From: Zygnema cylindricum | Taxonomy: Eukaryota; Streptophyta; Zygnematophyceae; Zygnematales; Zygnemataceae | Length of the DNA: 64,000 bases | Assembly (NCBI GenBank): GCA_037447655.1 | Contig: JBBHKE010001841.1 | Span: 1 to 64,000, forward strand | Reading direction: 5' to 3' | Part shown: positions 1-12,660 of the stretch, piece by piece | Numbering within the stretch: the first letter of the stretch is position 1 | How the letters are laid out: each line of letters opens with the position of its first letter | Translations under genes and position numbers: made by a program | Notes under the pieces: model-generated | Seen by the model: the letters and a program-made list of their open reading frames with translations, nothing else | What the model was told of the DNA's origin: nothing | Database searches by the model: none

Positions 1-75
1 TAATCTATAACATATGTTGTCCAACACATTCTTATTTACATAACTTGCATAACATGAGCAGCAATTTTCTACTAC
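1..75. repeat. Left-edge fragment of an ELIP array spacer
   Basis: The stretch from about position 20 to 75 (cacattcttattt, then gcataacatgagcagcaa) aligns by eye with the spacer upstream of the other minus-strand copies, for example near 9,960-10,000 and 14,470-14,515. In those units this stretch lies upstream of one gene and downstream of the next. Its presence here implies that the repeat unit, and probably the array, continues left of the window. Confidence 0.5.
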
Positions 76-1155
76 TTTTTCTTGCGACCCTCTTGCCAAT
101 AGATGGTGATCTACTGTACTAGTAGTGACAGAGTTAAAATCCGTTTCTCTTTCTAGCATAGAACGCATTACATTAAAATAGTCATCTCCCAAAGGAGTAT
201 GAATAATAGCACGTACATTTCTAAAAGAGCTTGCCACACGCATAAGTGCCAATATGAGCCGGGCCAGCATACTTCCAATAGGCTAGTTTCATAAATTATA
301 CTCTTAAATCTAACACACAATTTTTTACTATCATTATACATCAGATATAAATAAGTTGCTATTTCAATAAGTAAGACGAATAGCTACCAGCAATTTGATT
401 CATTAATTTAAGGTATGTTTGTTTTAAATTGCTTAATACTAAAGCTTATTTTTTAACCATTTTTAGCCGTCAACGTGTAGCATCTGTTTTGTTGAAATGT
501 ACGGCTGTAGACAAATGTAGGTTTGCGACATTGCATTCTAGCTTATCTACTTTTTAAATTTCATGTTCTTTTGAAAACCACAAAAAATCGATTCTTAAAG
601 AAGAATATCCTGATTTAATTGTGTTAACTCCTACATGCACTTCGTATTGAACAAGAAGATTTAAAAAAAATTGTAGATAGAGTATCAATTGTATCGAACT
701 CTGATGTCATTTTGGCTGATGTAAGTCAGTATCGAGTCAATGAATTACAAGCAGCAGATAGAACACTTGAGCAAGTGGGTGAGATATTATCTTGATAAAG
801 CTTGTAGACAAGGAACTTTAGGTCAGTCTATTAGAGAAAAACCCTTTCTGGAATGTTTATTCTTGGTTTTCATAATCAACGTGATTGTAAAAAACTGAAG
901 CATTTTTTACAAGATCTTAGTAATCAAGTAAATGAGGCTAATCAGGAAGGAGGATCAATTGAGAACCTTCAAAGTTTACCGAAAGATTGGTTAAATTTGG
1001 TGCCATATCGTAAAGTAGGTTTAATGACTGCTTTATATCTAAAAAAAGGAATTTGGAATGCTTTATGTGGCTACAACACCTATGGGACAACTAGATTCTG
1101 TGCCCTACCATTTATTTCAATTTTGGGATTTATCAATCAGACCTCTGCCTACTGA
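76..1155 (+). pseudogene. Degenerate coding insert of unknown family, inside an array spacer
   Basis: Spacer homology stops near 75 and resumes near 1,150, where ttctgttcccattaat matches spacers at about 14,695 and 23,635. The DNA between is foreign to the array. On the plus strand from about 570 to 1,150 there is protein-like sequence in shifting frames: residues such as [19 protein letters not shown] (about 700-760), then after a frame change [17 protein letters not shown] (about 797-845), then an open frame 853-1,155 containing [19 protein letters not shown]. After another shift the frame reads [19 protein letters not shown]. Several indels are needed to join these, so it is a dead fragment, either a captured gene or part of a transposon. 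I do not recognise the family. Positions 76-560 show no coding signal. Confidence 0.45.
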
Positions 1156-1704
1156 TTTATGTTTCTGTTCCCATTAATTGTAGAAGTATGTAATAATATT
1201 TAAAATGCTACAATGATAACTCTTTCCACACGTTGTGCTCCGTTCAATGTTTAAGGTTTCACAACTTCTAAGGTAAAATTGAACAAAATTAGATACATCA
1301 TTTTGCAATCAACATCGTAACAAATGAAAGATCAAGCCTTTACTGTCACTCCATTTGGCATACCCAAAAAAAACATATTTAGAGCTATACAAAACCAAAA
1401 AACATGAAAACGGGCACAGTACAACATTCATTTCCTCTGTGGAATCCTTTCAAATCAGAACTTTGATCATTAACAACATTGAACAAAAACTCCTGATTTA
1501 TTTTCATATGATCACAAAAATGAGAATTTCCTCTTGCACTACACTATCGCCAATAACTTATTTCTTTCACAAAACCAGAATTCCTTGAGCTTCAACAGCA
1601 TTTTGCTGGAGAAATCGATCTTTACAATATATACACGTCACTACAGTTCCTTCCAGCGTACACAAGCCCTATGATACACTTTTTGAAGTAAAACTAACGG
1701 CAGC
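1156..1704. other. 3' flank of ELIP-1
   Basis: No gene is visible. The sequence is the AT-rich downstream region that each minus-strand unit carries, including the conserved ttgcactacactatcgccaataacttatttctttcac stretch in part and a short gtatatattg-like segment just beyond the stop codon. It probably holds the 3' UTR and polyadenylation region. No single poly(A) signal stands out. Confidence 0.5.
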
Positions 1705-2975
1705 CTAAAAGCCAAAAACAGCCTTTCCAAAAATGTACTCAGAGATAAGAATACCGGCGAAACCGACCATAGCCAGACGACCATTCCAGCGCTCAGCCTT
1801 GGCAGTGAAAGGACCATTCCTGTTGAGACAAGAAAAGAATGGAACTGTCAGCTCACTCTGTACACATTTTCCACACAAAATGTCTGCAAAATCTGTATTA
1901 TGGAGTTTAAACATGAACTTGTGGCATCACATTTGAATAATATCACTAATTGAAAAATCATAGTTCTTCGATCAGATGATGCCGCAATACAGTATGAATG
2001 AAGAATGCAACCATTCCTTAAAATTTCACTGCTTTGCAAAAACAGAGACCACAATTTCATGACAACAATCTTACCTGCGGCTGTCCGGGGACTCTCCGTT
2101 GAAGATGGGCACCAGAGATGCGAAGATGAGGATCTGAGTGGACGCCAAAAGCCAGAAGAGGCCCGGGCTGTTGGGAGAGTTGACCTGGTCAACGATTCTG
2201 AGGCCTGTTATGCGCTCTGAGATGAATCCCCAGGCACATCCCAACATGGCCTGCAAACAAATAAAAAGAAGAAAAATCAGCTTTCCGAATTAGAGACAGC
2301 CTCTGAATCTAAATCTGTAACAGAGAATACCAGTTTCCTGAGAGCTTGCAAGGAAAATGTAGTTGAGGCATAAAAACTCATATCGAAATGAGGTTTAACA
2401 CTGCAACATTATCACTTCAGAAAACGATTATTCGTACCAATCGTCCGTTCATGGTTTCAGGGCCAGGACCGTCGAAAGCCATAATGCTGCCAAAAGAAAT
2501 GTTGCCGAGCTCTGGACGGCGATCCACCTCAGCCCGAGGAATTGTTGTACCACGAGCAGGGACTGTTCCCACAACTGACTGCTTCTCACTGGAATTGCGC
2601 TCCTGATTGGCCAAAACATCGTCCTTTGTGATCTTGACTTTGGTGCTGTCCACCAAATTCTTCACCTGTTGCAAAAACAAGATTCATCATTTAAGGCAAT
2701 TGATTGAATTTTTGCTGCTTACAAAAAACTAACTAATGCAATCCTTTTAACACCATGTCCTGCATCGTCATGCGAAATTGCATTACAGTAATAATGCTTA
2801 CCGCGGCCAAAGGATCATCATTGGAAGCTTTGCACACAAAAGAGCGTTTCTGGTGGAAAGGAGCCAATCTTGCTGCTCCGATGGAGCGAGAGTGAGATCG
2901 GGCAGGAAGGGGAGAGAAAAAGTTTGTGGATGGAACTGCTGCACTGACAGAGGACATCATGGCTGAAGCGGCCAT
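1705..2975 (-). CDS. ELIP: ELIP-1, early light-induced protein, chloroplast
   Basis: Exons on the minus strand: 2975-2802, 2665-2438, 2250-2075 and 1819-1705, giving 230 residues. ELIPs are thylakoid members of the LHC superfamily that bind chlorophyll and carotenoid transiently and limit photodamage under high light, cold or drying. Residues 1-50 form a Ser/Arg-rich transit peptide ending near VCKA. Helix I (about 122-147) carries E128-TMNGR133-LAM and helix III (about 198-220) carries E202-RWNGR207-LAM, the paired ExxNxR chlorophyll-binding motifs. Helix II (about 164-183) is FWLLASTQILIFASLVP. Introns 1 and 2 are phase 0; intron 3 splits an Arg codon (AG|G). A further intron, 2989-3557, lies in the 5' leader. 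Copy-specific residues are DSTKVKITKDD and SERITG. Donor 3 is GTAAGA. Family call sure; exact ATG chosen because it starts the transit peptide. Confidence 0.93.
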
Positions 2976-3557
2976 TTTGACGGAAAATCTGCTGCAACCA
3001 AAGGAATTGTTATCAACTGTCAAAGTGATGTCTTATACAAAATAGATCACATGTATAATCTTTAAAGATTAGCAGATGGTCGCAACCTTCCACATCCAGA
3101 AGCTACATGCAAGAGAAAAACGCAGACATTTTTAAATGCTAGTTCCATTACAGTTGCTACTTTGACGCCAGTGATGGATTGTAGAACAAATTATGTAGCA
3201 ACAATAACAGTCCTCTAACAATGTTTATGTCAGATGTTTCATTTTAGAAAAAGAGATGTCGCGTTTTCGGACTATTTACTAGTTTTGGAACAAGAAGCAC
3301 ATAAGCAGCCAATCATGCTGAAATTATACACAGCCTGTTTTCTAATATCCAAGGAAATAAAGACAATTTGGTGCTAGACCTAAATCGGTATTTGACTTGA
3401 GCTTTTAAATGCTGACAGGTGTACAGTAGCGGAAAAGTCCTAACTACTTCCAGCTGCTTATAAGAATCTTCAAAGTTGATGTTAGACTACAAACGCCACA
3501 AATTTTACATGAAATAACAATTAGGTTAAAAAGGGCGGTATAGAGAGGCTTACTCAC

Positions 3558-3840
3558 AGAGTTTCTGCAAAGTTTGATGAAAGTTATGTAGGAGAAAAAG
3601 GATTGCTGGATTATTGGATTGCTGAGATTGCTGAGAATTTAGGAGTTGCTGCATTTGTTGAGTCTGCTTATGCCTGAAGCTCCATTTATACTAAAGAACA
3701 CCAATTTCCTAGCAGACTTTTCAGTACGACCTCACACGTGCAGTTTTGATTATTCGTCCACTTGTAGCAGACTTTGTACGCTGCAGCCGCACACGTGTTA
3801 AATTTTTGAGTGAACATGTCGATGGTTTTCCTTTTTCCAG
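3558..3840 (-). promoter_or_regulatory. ELIP-1 promoter and leader
   Basis: On the minus strand a TATAAAT box lies at 3684-3690. CACGTG G-boxes (ABRE core) are at 3735-3740 and 3792-3797. The motif CCATCGACATG is at 3815-3825, and a further ABRE-like AACGTGGC at about 3887-3894. Between the TATA box and the leader donor (GTGAGT at 3557) are CAGCAAT-type repeats. G-boxes of this kind bind bZIP factors of the ABF/ABI5 and HY5 types, so both abscisic acid and light input are plausible. Confidence 0.65.
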
Positions 3841-6261
3841 TTATTACGCTGAGGTGGAAAGAAATTCTTGCTGAAGAGAGATCGGCTGCCACGTTGAGAT
3901 CTGCGCCTGGAAAGAAGCTTTGTCGTTTAGTCCACTTTTTGGCCTTGGCATTCGAAATCAAATTTTCAGTATTGTCCACGTTTGGCATTTTCTGCAGGAG
4001 CGACAGCTTTTATGAAGAGGATCTTTACAAAATCTAGCACGGAAACTCAAATTGCGAATCGAAGTATAAAACGACAAACCGACCATACTTAAAAATTTGA
4101 AAGTGAGAACTTTTGTTTTATGAAATAATGACAATGCAGAATAAACTTCAATTGGTCTGGTTTCACCTTTCCTCTCGGAGGAACCAGTGTAGATTCGTTA
4201 ACTTTTCAGGAAACGAAGGTATCCGCTTGGAGTTTCGCCCTAATTTGCCGATTGCTTAAAACGGTTGGAAAATGAAAGTTACAAACTGCTTAAAATCTCC
4301 AAAATGCGCCTTTGAACGAAATCTACGAGAAGATCCTGTAGCCGACCATCTTCCAATAATCCGTGGAACAGGGTAAACACGTAGGCAGTTCAGATGTCAC
4401 GTCGACTATTAGCCTGTAACGTAGTACGAAGATTATTTCGAGATGGTCCAATCACGACACCGCAATAAAACGTTTGCTGTACGGAGTACGTGTTATGAGT
4501 GGAAATTTGGAGACTGGCGAACTATTTGTTCTGAATTGACGCAGAAAGTACTGTACTTTTTCCTATCAAAAATGGTACTTATACTTTTTCACCTATTATT
4601 TAAGAACTGGATACCCTTGCAAGGTCTTGGCATTGGTATACAGTCAATTTAAACGATAGAGACATTTGAACTATTTCAAGTGAATGTATTTGTTCCACTG
4701 GGAGGATTATGATTTTAAATTTGAAGTGAAGGTTGGAGATTGCTTTGACAAGTCTCCAACATTCGTTTTACCTCCCAAACCATCTTAACAAGAAGTGACT
4801 TACACGATGGAATTTGCACTTCGTATGTTCCAATTCAACGCGGAAACAAGTGACATAAGTTTTTGTTATAGAATGCGCATCTAACATGGAGACATTGTGT
4901 ATTCAAGGCTTTTTAAAACCACTTTTGCCCTGACTTTCAAGTACATTGCAGCAGCTGATTTGACTTGCCACATTTTAATCTCCTTAATAAGAAGTATAGC
5001 TTTTGGTCGTACCAACTCCCAGTTGTGTGCTTAGTTTCATCGGATAATAAGTTTATTTTGGATAGCAGCACAGAAAGTGAAAAATTGCAGAGTTGACAGC
5101 ATTAGCATGGAGCGTTGCAAACAAGAATCAAATCTTTCGAAAATTCAGAACAGGAAGAGAAATCTCAGGAATAGGTTAGAAACCAGGAAGTAATATGCTT
5201 TAACACTCAGCATGAGGCATTAATATACGAGCAATATAAGACACCATACAACACCTTCCGTCCAAATGCTGCGATGCAATGTCGATAAACTGACAAGTTC
5301 ATTTAGATTATCTTTTTTGCAGCATAGATTTTCCTTTATATTTGCCATTTTACCTGAACAGAGCTTAAACTGAAACATACACTTTCCTTCAAATTATTAT
5401 TTCAATATTTTTGCATGAAAATTATAGGGATCAATTTTGATGGTTTTGAAAAACATATGAAAGGGAAAAACTAGATGATCTACAACGAAATACTGCACCT
5501 CCACCTAACAAACTCACTATACACTTGACTAATTCACTTTTTCAACGCCTTTCCGATTTCATCCCTTTCCCATGTCTTTCCCATTCAGTACTCTTGTCAT
5601 TGGACTTACAAGTCTCTCTCCTTGCTGGTTATTGCGTGTGTTCCCTTCTCCTCTCAAGCTACGCAAAAATCTTTTATATGCTACAGCGACAACTCTTACC
5701 AGGTTAAAAAAAGGAGCTGTACTCCATCATTTTACCATGCACATGAAAGTATGAAGATTTTCCTATAATGAAGGTAATATCAAACAAAATTAGATACATC
5801 AACAATCGACGAAAATCATGCCAATTGAAAATCAAGAACTGACACCATCCATTTACACCATGTTTTCCATTTAGAAAGATTGCTTTAAACAAGGCTATCA
5901 ATGTTTACAGAAATAAAAAATATTACTGCCATGCACCAACAACCACAAGGAATGAAAAATGGCGTAGTCCACATCACTTCATCTTTGTAATGTTTTCAAA
6001 ATGTAACTTTATAAAATCAACATACAATAAATAAAAAAGTACATTGAAAAAACATTAATTTTTATGCGATCACAAAAATGAAAATCATTTCTTGCACTAC
6101 AATACAGCACAAAACTTATTTCATTCTCGAGCTACAACAGCATTTTGCTGAAAAAACAGTCGCTGCGATATATACACGCCACTACAATTCCTCTCCAAAG
6201 TACACGAGTCCTATAATACAGAAAGTAGAGAAAAAGTTATTGGAGTACAGAAAGTGACAAC
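3841..6261. other. Spacer between ELIP-2 and ELIP-1
   Basis: About 2.4 kb without a gene. The left part is distal upstream sequence of ELIP-1 and the right part is the 3' flank of ELIP-2. It aligns in patches with every other spacer of the array. At 4,540-4,560 it keeps the unoccupied site (gcagaaagtactgtac) that carries a 501-bp insertion upstream of ELIP-6. A single worn end of the Tourist-like MITE is seen near 4,225-4,245 (gagtttcgccctaa). Open frames of 60-70 codons here are not conserved between units. Confidence 0.6.
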
Positions 6262-7556
6262 TTAAAAGCCAAACACGGCCTTTCCAAAAATGTACTCGGA
6301 GATAAGAATACCGGCGAAACCGACCATAGCCAGACGACCATTCCAGCGCTCAGCCTTGGCAGTGAAAGGACCATTCCTGTTCAGACAGAAAAGGAATAGC
6401 TTTGTCAGCTCACAATGTATCCACAAAATGTGCGCAAAATCCATGTTGTGGAGGTAAAACTGACCTTGTCACAACAGATCCGACGGATCATGAATAAGGC
6501 CACTAATTTTTGAAACCTACATCTTGAGCAGGTACTAGTATTTTCTATTATTACTATAATGATTTCTACATATTGTTCGAAATAGCCTCACTCTGAAACT
6601 GCAGAGGAAAAAGAGACAACAATAGGATAACAGATATCCTACTTGCGGCTGTCCGGGGACTCTCCGTTGAAGATGGGCACCAGAGATGCGAAGATGAGGA
6701 TCTGAGTGGACGCCAAAAGCCAGAAGAGGCCCGGGCTGTTGGGAGAGTTGACCTGGTCAACGAATTCTGAGGCCTGTCATGCGCTCTGAGATGAATCCCC
6801 AGGCACATCCCAACATGGCCTGCAAACAAACAAAACCAAAAAAACAGATTCCTGAGTTAAAGACAACCAGTGAAACTTATTTGTAACAAAATACTAGTTA
6901 ATGGAAGCTTGTAAGGAAAATGTTACCGCGGCATAAAATCTCGAATGCAAACAAGGTTTGACACTACAACATTATTAATTTGGAAAACAATTGGCGTACC
7001 AAACGTCCGTTCATGGTCTCAGGGCCAGGACCGTCGAAAGCCATAATGCTGCCAAATGAAGTGTTGCCGAGCTCTGGACGGCGATCCACCTCAGCCCGAG
7101 GAATTGTTGTACCGCGAGCAGGGACGGTTCCCACAACTGACTGCTTCTCACTGGAATTGCGCTCCTGATTGGCCAAAACATCTTCCTTCGTGATCTTGAC
7201 TTTGGTGCCGTCAGCCAAATTCTTCACCTGTAGCAAAGAAAACCAAAGTAAAGGAGTCATCATTAATGGCCAATTATTGCTGCTTTCAAGAAAGCCGCGA
7301 ATGGAACTCATCGAACTCTTAGTTTCTTTCGTCATCATGCAAAATAGATTCTTGCATAACAGTTTGCAGTATTAATGCGTACCGCGGCCAAAGGATCGTC
7401 GTTGGAAGCTTTGCACACGAAAGAGCGTTTCTGGTGGAAAGGAGCCAATCTTGCTGCTCCAATGGAGCGAGAGTGAGATCGGGCAGGAAGGGGAGAGAAA
7501 AAGTTTGTGGATGGAACTGCTGCACTGACAGAGGACATCATGGCTGAAGCGGCCAT
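6262..7556 (-). pseudogene. ELIP: ELIP-2, frameshifted in exon 3
   Basis: Exons: 7556-7383, 7227-7000, 6819-6643 and 6376-6262; 5' leader intron 7570-8134. Exon 3 is 177 nt where all intact copies have 176. The extra A is near 6763-6764 (plus strand acgaattctg against acgattctg) and creates an EcoRI site. The frame shifts after GLRI and meets a TGA two codons later. The product would stop near residue 156, keeping the transit peptide, the soluble N-region and helix I but losing helices II and III. Everything else is intact: exon 4 reads normally and all splice sites remain GT-AG, although donor 3 is the weaker CAA|GTAGGA. Either a recent pseudogene or a base-call error in a homopolymer-poor context. 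Exon 1, intron 1 and exon 2 are nearly identical to ELIP-3. Confidence 0.85.
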
Positions 7557-8134
7557 TTTGACGAAATATCTGCAAACAAAGGAATGGTCATCCAATGTCA
7601 AAGTGATACTTTATTCAAAATGGATCACATGTATAATCTTTAATGATTTAGCTAAGGTCGCAACCTTCCACAGCTAGAAGCTACATAGAGATAAAACGGC
7701 TGATATTTTTAAGTGCTAGTTCCATTACAGTTGCCAGTTTGACGCCAGTGATGGAAATCAGAACAGCGTATCAAGGAAGAAAAGCAGTCCTGTAACTATG
7801 TTAATGTAAGCTGGTTCATTTTTCAAAAAGAGATGCCGCGTTTTCGGAATAGTAGCTAGTTTCAGAACAAGAAACACATAAACAGGCAAACATGCTAAAA
7901 TTTACACGCAAGCTGTTATCTCATGTTTAAGCACAAAAAGACAATTTGGCACGAGACTCGAATCAGTATTTGATTTAAGCTTTAAGTTGCCGACAGGTGG
8001 ACTGTAGCAGGAAAGGCTGCAATTTCCAGCTACTTCTAAGAATTTTCAAACTTTATGACAGATTACAAAAGCCACCAATCGTGCATGAAGCAACAAACAG
8101 AATTAAAGAGGGCGGTGTAGAGAGGCTTACTCAC

Positions 8135-8420
8135 AAATTTTCTGCAAATTTGTTGAAAGTTATGTAAGAGAGAAAGGAATTGCTGGATTACTGGATTGCT
8201 GAGATTGCTGGATTCACTTCTCAGGGATTGCTGGAATTGTTGAAACTGCTGAATCTGCTGCTGCCTGAATACTCAATTTATGCAGTTACACAGCCGACCT
8301 TTCAGTACGACCTCACACCTGCGGTTTTCATTACTGGTCCACGTGTTGCAGTCTCCGTACGTTCCAGTCAGACACGTGTTAAAAGACTGAGAGAACATGT
8401 CGATGGGTTCCGCCCTTTTC
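8135..8420 (-). promoter_or_regulatory. ELIP-2 promoter, TATA box degraded
   Basis: G-boxes CACGTG are at 8340-8345 and 8373-8378, and the CCATCGACATG motif lies at about 8395-8405. The position that holds TATAAAT in ELIP-1 and ELIP-3 reads CATAAATT here (8275-8282, minus strand). The leader has the CAGCAAT repeats and a GTGAGT donor at 8134. Confidence 0.6.
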
Positions 8421-10796
8421 CAAGTATTACGCTGAGGTGGAAATATTTTTTGCTGATGAGAGGCTGGCTGCCACGTTGAGATCTGCGCCTGAAAAGGAGC
8501 TTTGTCTTTTAGTCCACTTTTTGGCCGTGGCATTCGAAATCAAATGTTCAGCATTGTCCACTTTGGCATTTCTCTGCAGTAGGGCCGACAGTCTTTTTGC
8601 GAAGAGGATCTTACAAAATCCAGCACGAACGTTCAAATTTTGAATCTGAACTAGGAAACGTCAGAATGACGTCACGTTTTAAAAATTTGAAACGGAGAGC
8701 AATCCGTTTCGGTGTCGTATGCGATAATGGGAATGCAAAGTAATATTCAAATGGTCGGTTTTTTGTCCTGAAATAAACGTGCTGCAGGCTAGTTAACTTT
8801 TTCGGAAAACGGAGGGCTCTGCGTTTCAATGGAGGTTTGCCCTAAGTCGGCGATTGCTTAAAAGTTAAAACGGTAGAAAATGGCCTATTACAAAACTGCT
8901 TGTAAATCCTTCATATATGCCTTTGCTTAAAATTTATGCGTAGATTCAGTCTCTGAGGATCTCCAAATAGTCCATAGAACAGCGTACATGTGCGCAGTTC
9001 AAATGTGTCGCCGACTATCAGCCTACGACGTTGTCGGCAGATTACGTCGAGATGCTCCAATCAAGGCACCGCAATAAAATGTTTGCTGTACGGCGTATGT
9101 GTTATGGAGTGGAAATTTGGACTATTTCAGTGCGATAGTGAACAATTTGTTTTAAATTGACGCAGCAAGTACTGTTTCGTATTGAAACAATTCTTCTGCT
9201 GCTCGACCTACTACCATAGACTTGGATACAGTTTTGGTTTAAGTGTAATTAAGTCAATTTGAGCAGTAGGGACATTCGAACTACGTTAGGTGAATGAATG
9301 TGTTCCGCTGCATAGACGACGGTTTATCATTTGTAGGTGAAAGTTTAGCGTTGCTTTGACAAATGTTTCCACACTTCATATTCCAAATTATTTGAAAAGG
9401 AAGTGATTTGATAGAATTTGCGTTTTAATTCAGCCCAGAGACAAGTGAGAGAAGTTTATTGGCATAGAATGCCCATATAACATGCAGAAAATATGTATTC
9501 AAGGCTTTTCAAATCACTCTTGCCTTGACTGTCGAGTACTATGCAGCAGCTGATTCAACTTGCGCATTTTATTCTCCTTAGTTCAAAGCGTACCTCCTGG
9601 CTGTGTACTTTGCTTCGTGGATAAAAAGTACGCAAAACTGAAAAATTGCAGAATCGACAGCAGCGGGGAGAAGTTGTGAACAAGATCAAATATTTCAGAA
9701 CTTCAGAATAGGGAGCAAAATTTCGAAGGTTGGAAACCAAGAAGGAATTAACATTCAACATTAAACATTTGTATATGAGCGTTATGAGTCACCGTACACA
9801 ACACCTTCTGTCTGAATGTTACGGTTCAATGTCGAAAGACTTGCAAATTTATATTGATTTTTTTTTACAGCGTAAATTTAACTTTATATTTGTCGTTTTA
9901 TCTGATATTCTGGGAAATCAATTGAGCAGAACCTAAGCTGTAAAGTACACTTTCCTACACATTCTTATTTCCATATTTTCCATGACATAGGCAGCGAACT
10001 GTAGGGATCAATTTGACGGTTTTGAAGAACTTAGCAAAGGAAAAACTAGATAATCTACAATGAAATGCTGCACCTCTGTCTTTTTATCTCACAATACATT
10101 TGACCAATTAATTTCTCAACTCCTTTCCCACTTCTTTCTTTTCCCATGTCCTTTTCGTTCGGTACTTGTCAATATGCTGACAAGTTCCACTGATTTCTGT
10201 TTGTATTTGCACAAACCCTCGAAGTAAGCAATAATCTTTTTTGATACGCTACAAAGACAGCTCTTACCAGGTTAACAAAAGGAATTGTGCTCCATTGCTT
10301 TACGGTGCACATACAAGTATTAGGATTTTCCAATATTAAAATATAAGTTAGAAACATCAACATGCAGCAAAAGTCTGCCCATAGAAAATTAAGCATTTAG
10401 ACCATCCATTTACATCATTCTTTCCGTTGAGAACGAAGGATTTGGAACAAATTTATCACTATGTATAAAAAACAGCCAAGCTTTATTGCTATGCAACAAA
10501 AACCACAAGGAACATCATCATTTCATCTTTGGATTGTTTTCAAACGTAATTTTAGAAAAATCAATGTACTATGAAGAAAAAAGTACATTATTTTTTTTAT
10601 CTTTAAACGATCACAAAACTGAAAATCCTCTTGCACTACAACACCATTGATAACTTATTTCTTTCATGTGGATTTCCGAACTACAACAGCATTTTGCTGA
10701 AAAAAAGGATCGTTGCAATATATACACGTCACTACAATTCTTCTCCGACGTCCACTGGTCCTATGATACATCTATTGAAGTAAAGATAATAGCAGC
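8421..10796. other. Spacer between ELIP-3 and ELIP-2 (left inverted-repeat arm)
   Basis: No gene. From about 8,690 onward this spacer is the reverse complement of 44,812-46,930 with almost no differences, far closer than any other pair of spacers. Open frames of 68 and 75 codons here recur identically in the other arm, but only because the DNA is duplicated. They are absent as frames from other units, so I do not call them genes. One end of the Tourist-like MITE is visible at about 8,815-8,845. Confidence 0.75.
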
Positions 10797-11743
10797 TTAA
10801 AAGCCAAAAACGGCCTTTCCAAAAATGTACTCAGAGATAAGAATACCGGCGAAACCGACCATAGCCAGACGACCGTTCCAGCGCTCAGCCTTGGCAGTGA
10901 AAGGACCATTCCTGTTCAGAGAAAGAAAAGGAATACAATTGTCAGCTCACTTTAAACACACTTTCCACACAAGATGTGAGCAAAGCTTGTATTATGGAAT
11001 TTGAACATGCCCTCGTAACAACAGTGAATTTCATCGTTGGACAATTAATAGTGCCATTAATTGGCAGAACCAACAGCTTTGGTTTTCTGGAATTGTTATA
11101 AACAACCCGTCCCTATAATTACACTGCTATGAGACCATACTTAGATGAAGATGATCCTACCTGCGGCTGTCCGGGGACTCTCCGTTGAAGATGGGCACCA
11201 GAGATGCGAAGATGAGGATCTGAGTGGACGTCAAAAGCCAGAAGAGGCCAGGGCTGTTGGGAGAGTTGACCTGGTCAACGATTCTGAGGCCTGTCATGCG
11301 CTCGGAGACGAATCCCCAGGCACATCCCAACATGGCCTGCAAAATAATAAAAACAAGAAAAATCAGCTTTCTGAGTTAGAGACCCTCTAAATCTTAATCT
11401 GTAACAGAACTTACCAGCTTCATGAGACCTTGTAAGAAAGTCGAAGCATAAACAATTGTATGCAGATGACGTTTGACACTACAACATTATTGCTTTGGAA
11501 AACGATTATACGTACCAAGCGTCCGTTAATGGTCTCAGGGCCAGGACCGTCGAAAGCCATAATGCTGCCAAAAGAAATGTTGCCGAGCTCTGGACGGCGA
11601 TCCACCTCAGCCCGAGGAATTGTTGCACCGCGAGCAGGGACGGTTCCTACAACTGACTGCTTCTCACTGGAATTGCGCTCCTGATTGGCCAAAACATCTT
11701 CCTTCGTGATCTTGACTTTGGTGCCGTCGGCCAAATTCTTCAC
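8690..11743. repeat. Left arm of a near-identical inverted duplication
   Basis: Covers the spacer upstream of ELIP-2, the 3' flank of ELIP-3 and ELIP-3 exons 4, 3 and 2 with introns 3 and 2. Its partner is 43,865-46,930 in opposite orientation. Long stretches match base for base, for instance about 9,060-9,600 against 46,010-46,560. Identity stops at intron 1 of ELIP-3, which instead matches ELIP-2. At the outer end it fades gradually into the ordinary similarity between the ELIP-2 and ELIP-11 promoters. Confidence 0.8.
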
Positions 11744-12072
11744 CTGTAGCAAAGAAAACCAAAGTAAAGGAGTCATCATTAATGGCCAATTATTGATGCT
11801 TTCAAGAAAGCCGCGAATGGAACTCATCGAACTCTTAGTTTCTTTCGTCATCATGCAAAATAGATTCTTGCATAACAGTTTGCAGTATTAATGCGTACCG
11901 CGGCCAAAGGATCGTCGTTGGAAGCTTTGCACACGAAAGAGCGTTTCTGGTGGAAAGGAGCCAATCTTGCTGCTCCAATGGAGCAAGAGTGAGATCGGGC
12001 AGGAAGGGGAGAGAAAAATTTTGTGGATGGAACTGCTGCACTGACAGAGGACATCATGGCTGAAGCGGCCAT
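10797..12072 (-). CDS. ELIP: ELIP-3, early light-induced protein
   Basis: Exons: 12072-11899, 11743-11516, 11336-11161 and 10911-10797; leader intron 12085-12660; 230 residues. Substitutions that mark this copy are K18 in PSTKFF, C30 in SHSCSIG, ETINGRL before helix I, GFVSERMTG and LLTSTQ in helix II. None touches the E/N/R ligand residues of helices I or III. Intron 1 (155 nt) is almost that of ELIP-2, whereas intron 2 (179 nt), exon 3 and the start of intron 3 are the same as in ELIP-4 and ELIP-10. This points to past exchange between units. Stop codon is TAA. Confidence 0.92.
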
Positions 12073-12660
12073 TTTGATGGAAATCTGCGATCACAATACA
12101 AAAAAGTTGTTACTGGAATGTGGTGTCCAAAATGTAGGATACATTGTCATCCATGTAAAAGTGAAGTTTATAACTTGCAACGTGTTTTAAAGCTTAAAAT
12201 AGGGTTACGACCTTGAAGGGATAGACACTATATTTAAAATTTCCGACATTTGTAATTCTGATTTCATTACAGTTCGCAACTGATATCAGTCATGGATCGT
12301 GTAACAAATTATTTAAGGGAGAGAAGCAGTCCTGTAACGTTGTTAACGTAAATTGGTACACTTTACAGCAGGGTGTGCCGCATTTTCAATTACTGTAGCT
12401 ATATTCAGACAAGAAGCACATAGCAGCCAATCACGCTGAAATGAATCATAAGCTGCTGTCCTACATCCATTCAAACAAAGGCAATTTGACTCCAAATTTA
12501 AATTAATATCTAATTTAAGCTTTTGATTGCAAGCAGGTGGAATATAGCGGAAAAGACTTCTAAGAATCTTCTAACTTGATGGCAGGTTACAAACGCCAGT
12601 AATGTTACGAGAAATAACAATCACATGAAAAAAGAGAGTTGTACGGAAAGGCTTACTCAC

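Noticed and set aside
9555-10396. Two open frames repeated exactly at 45,212-46,052
   Set aside because: Their conservation is explained by the inverted duplication of non-coding DNA. Other units have no such frames at the same place.
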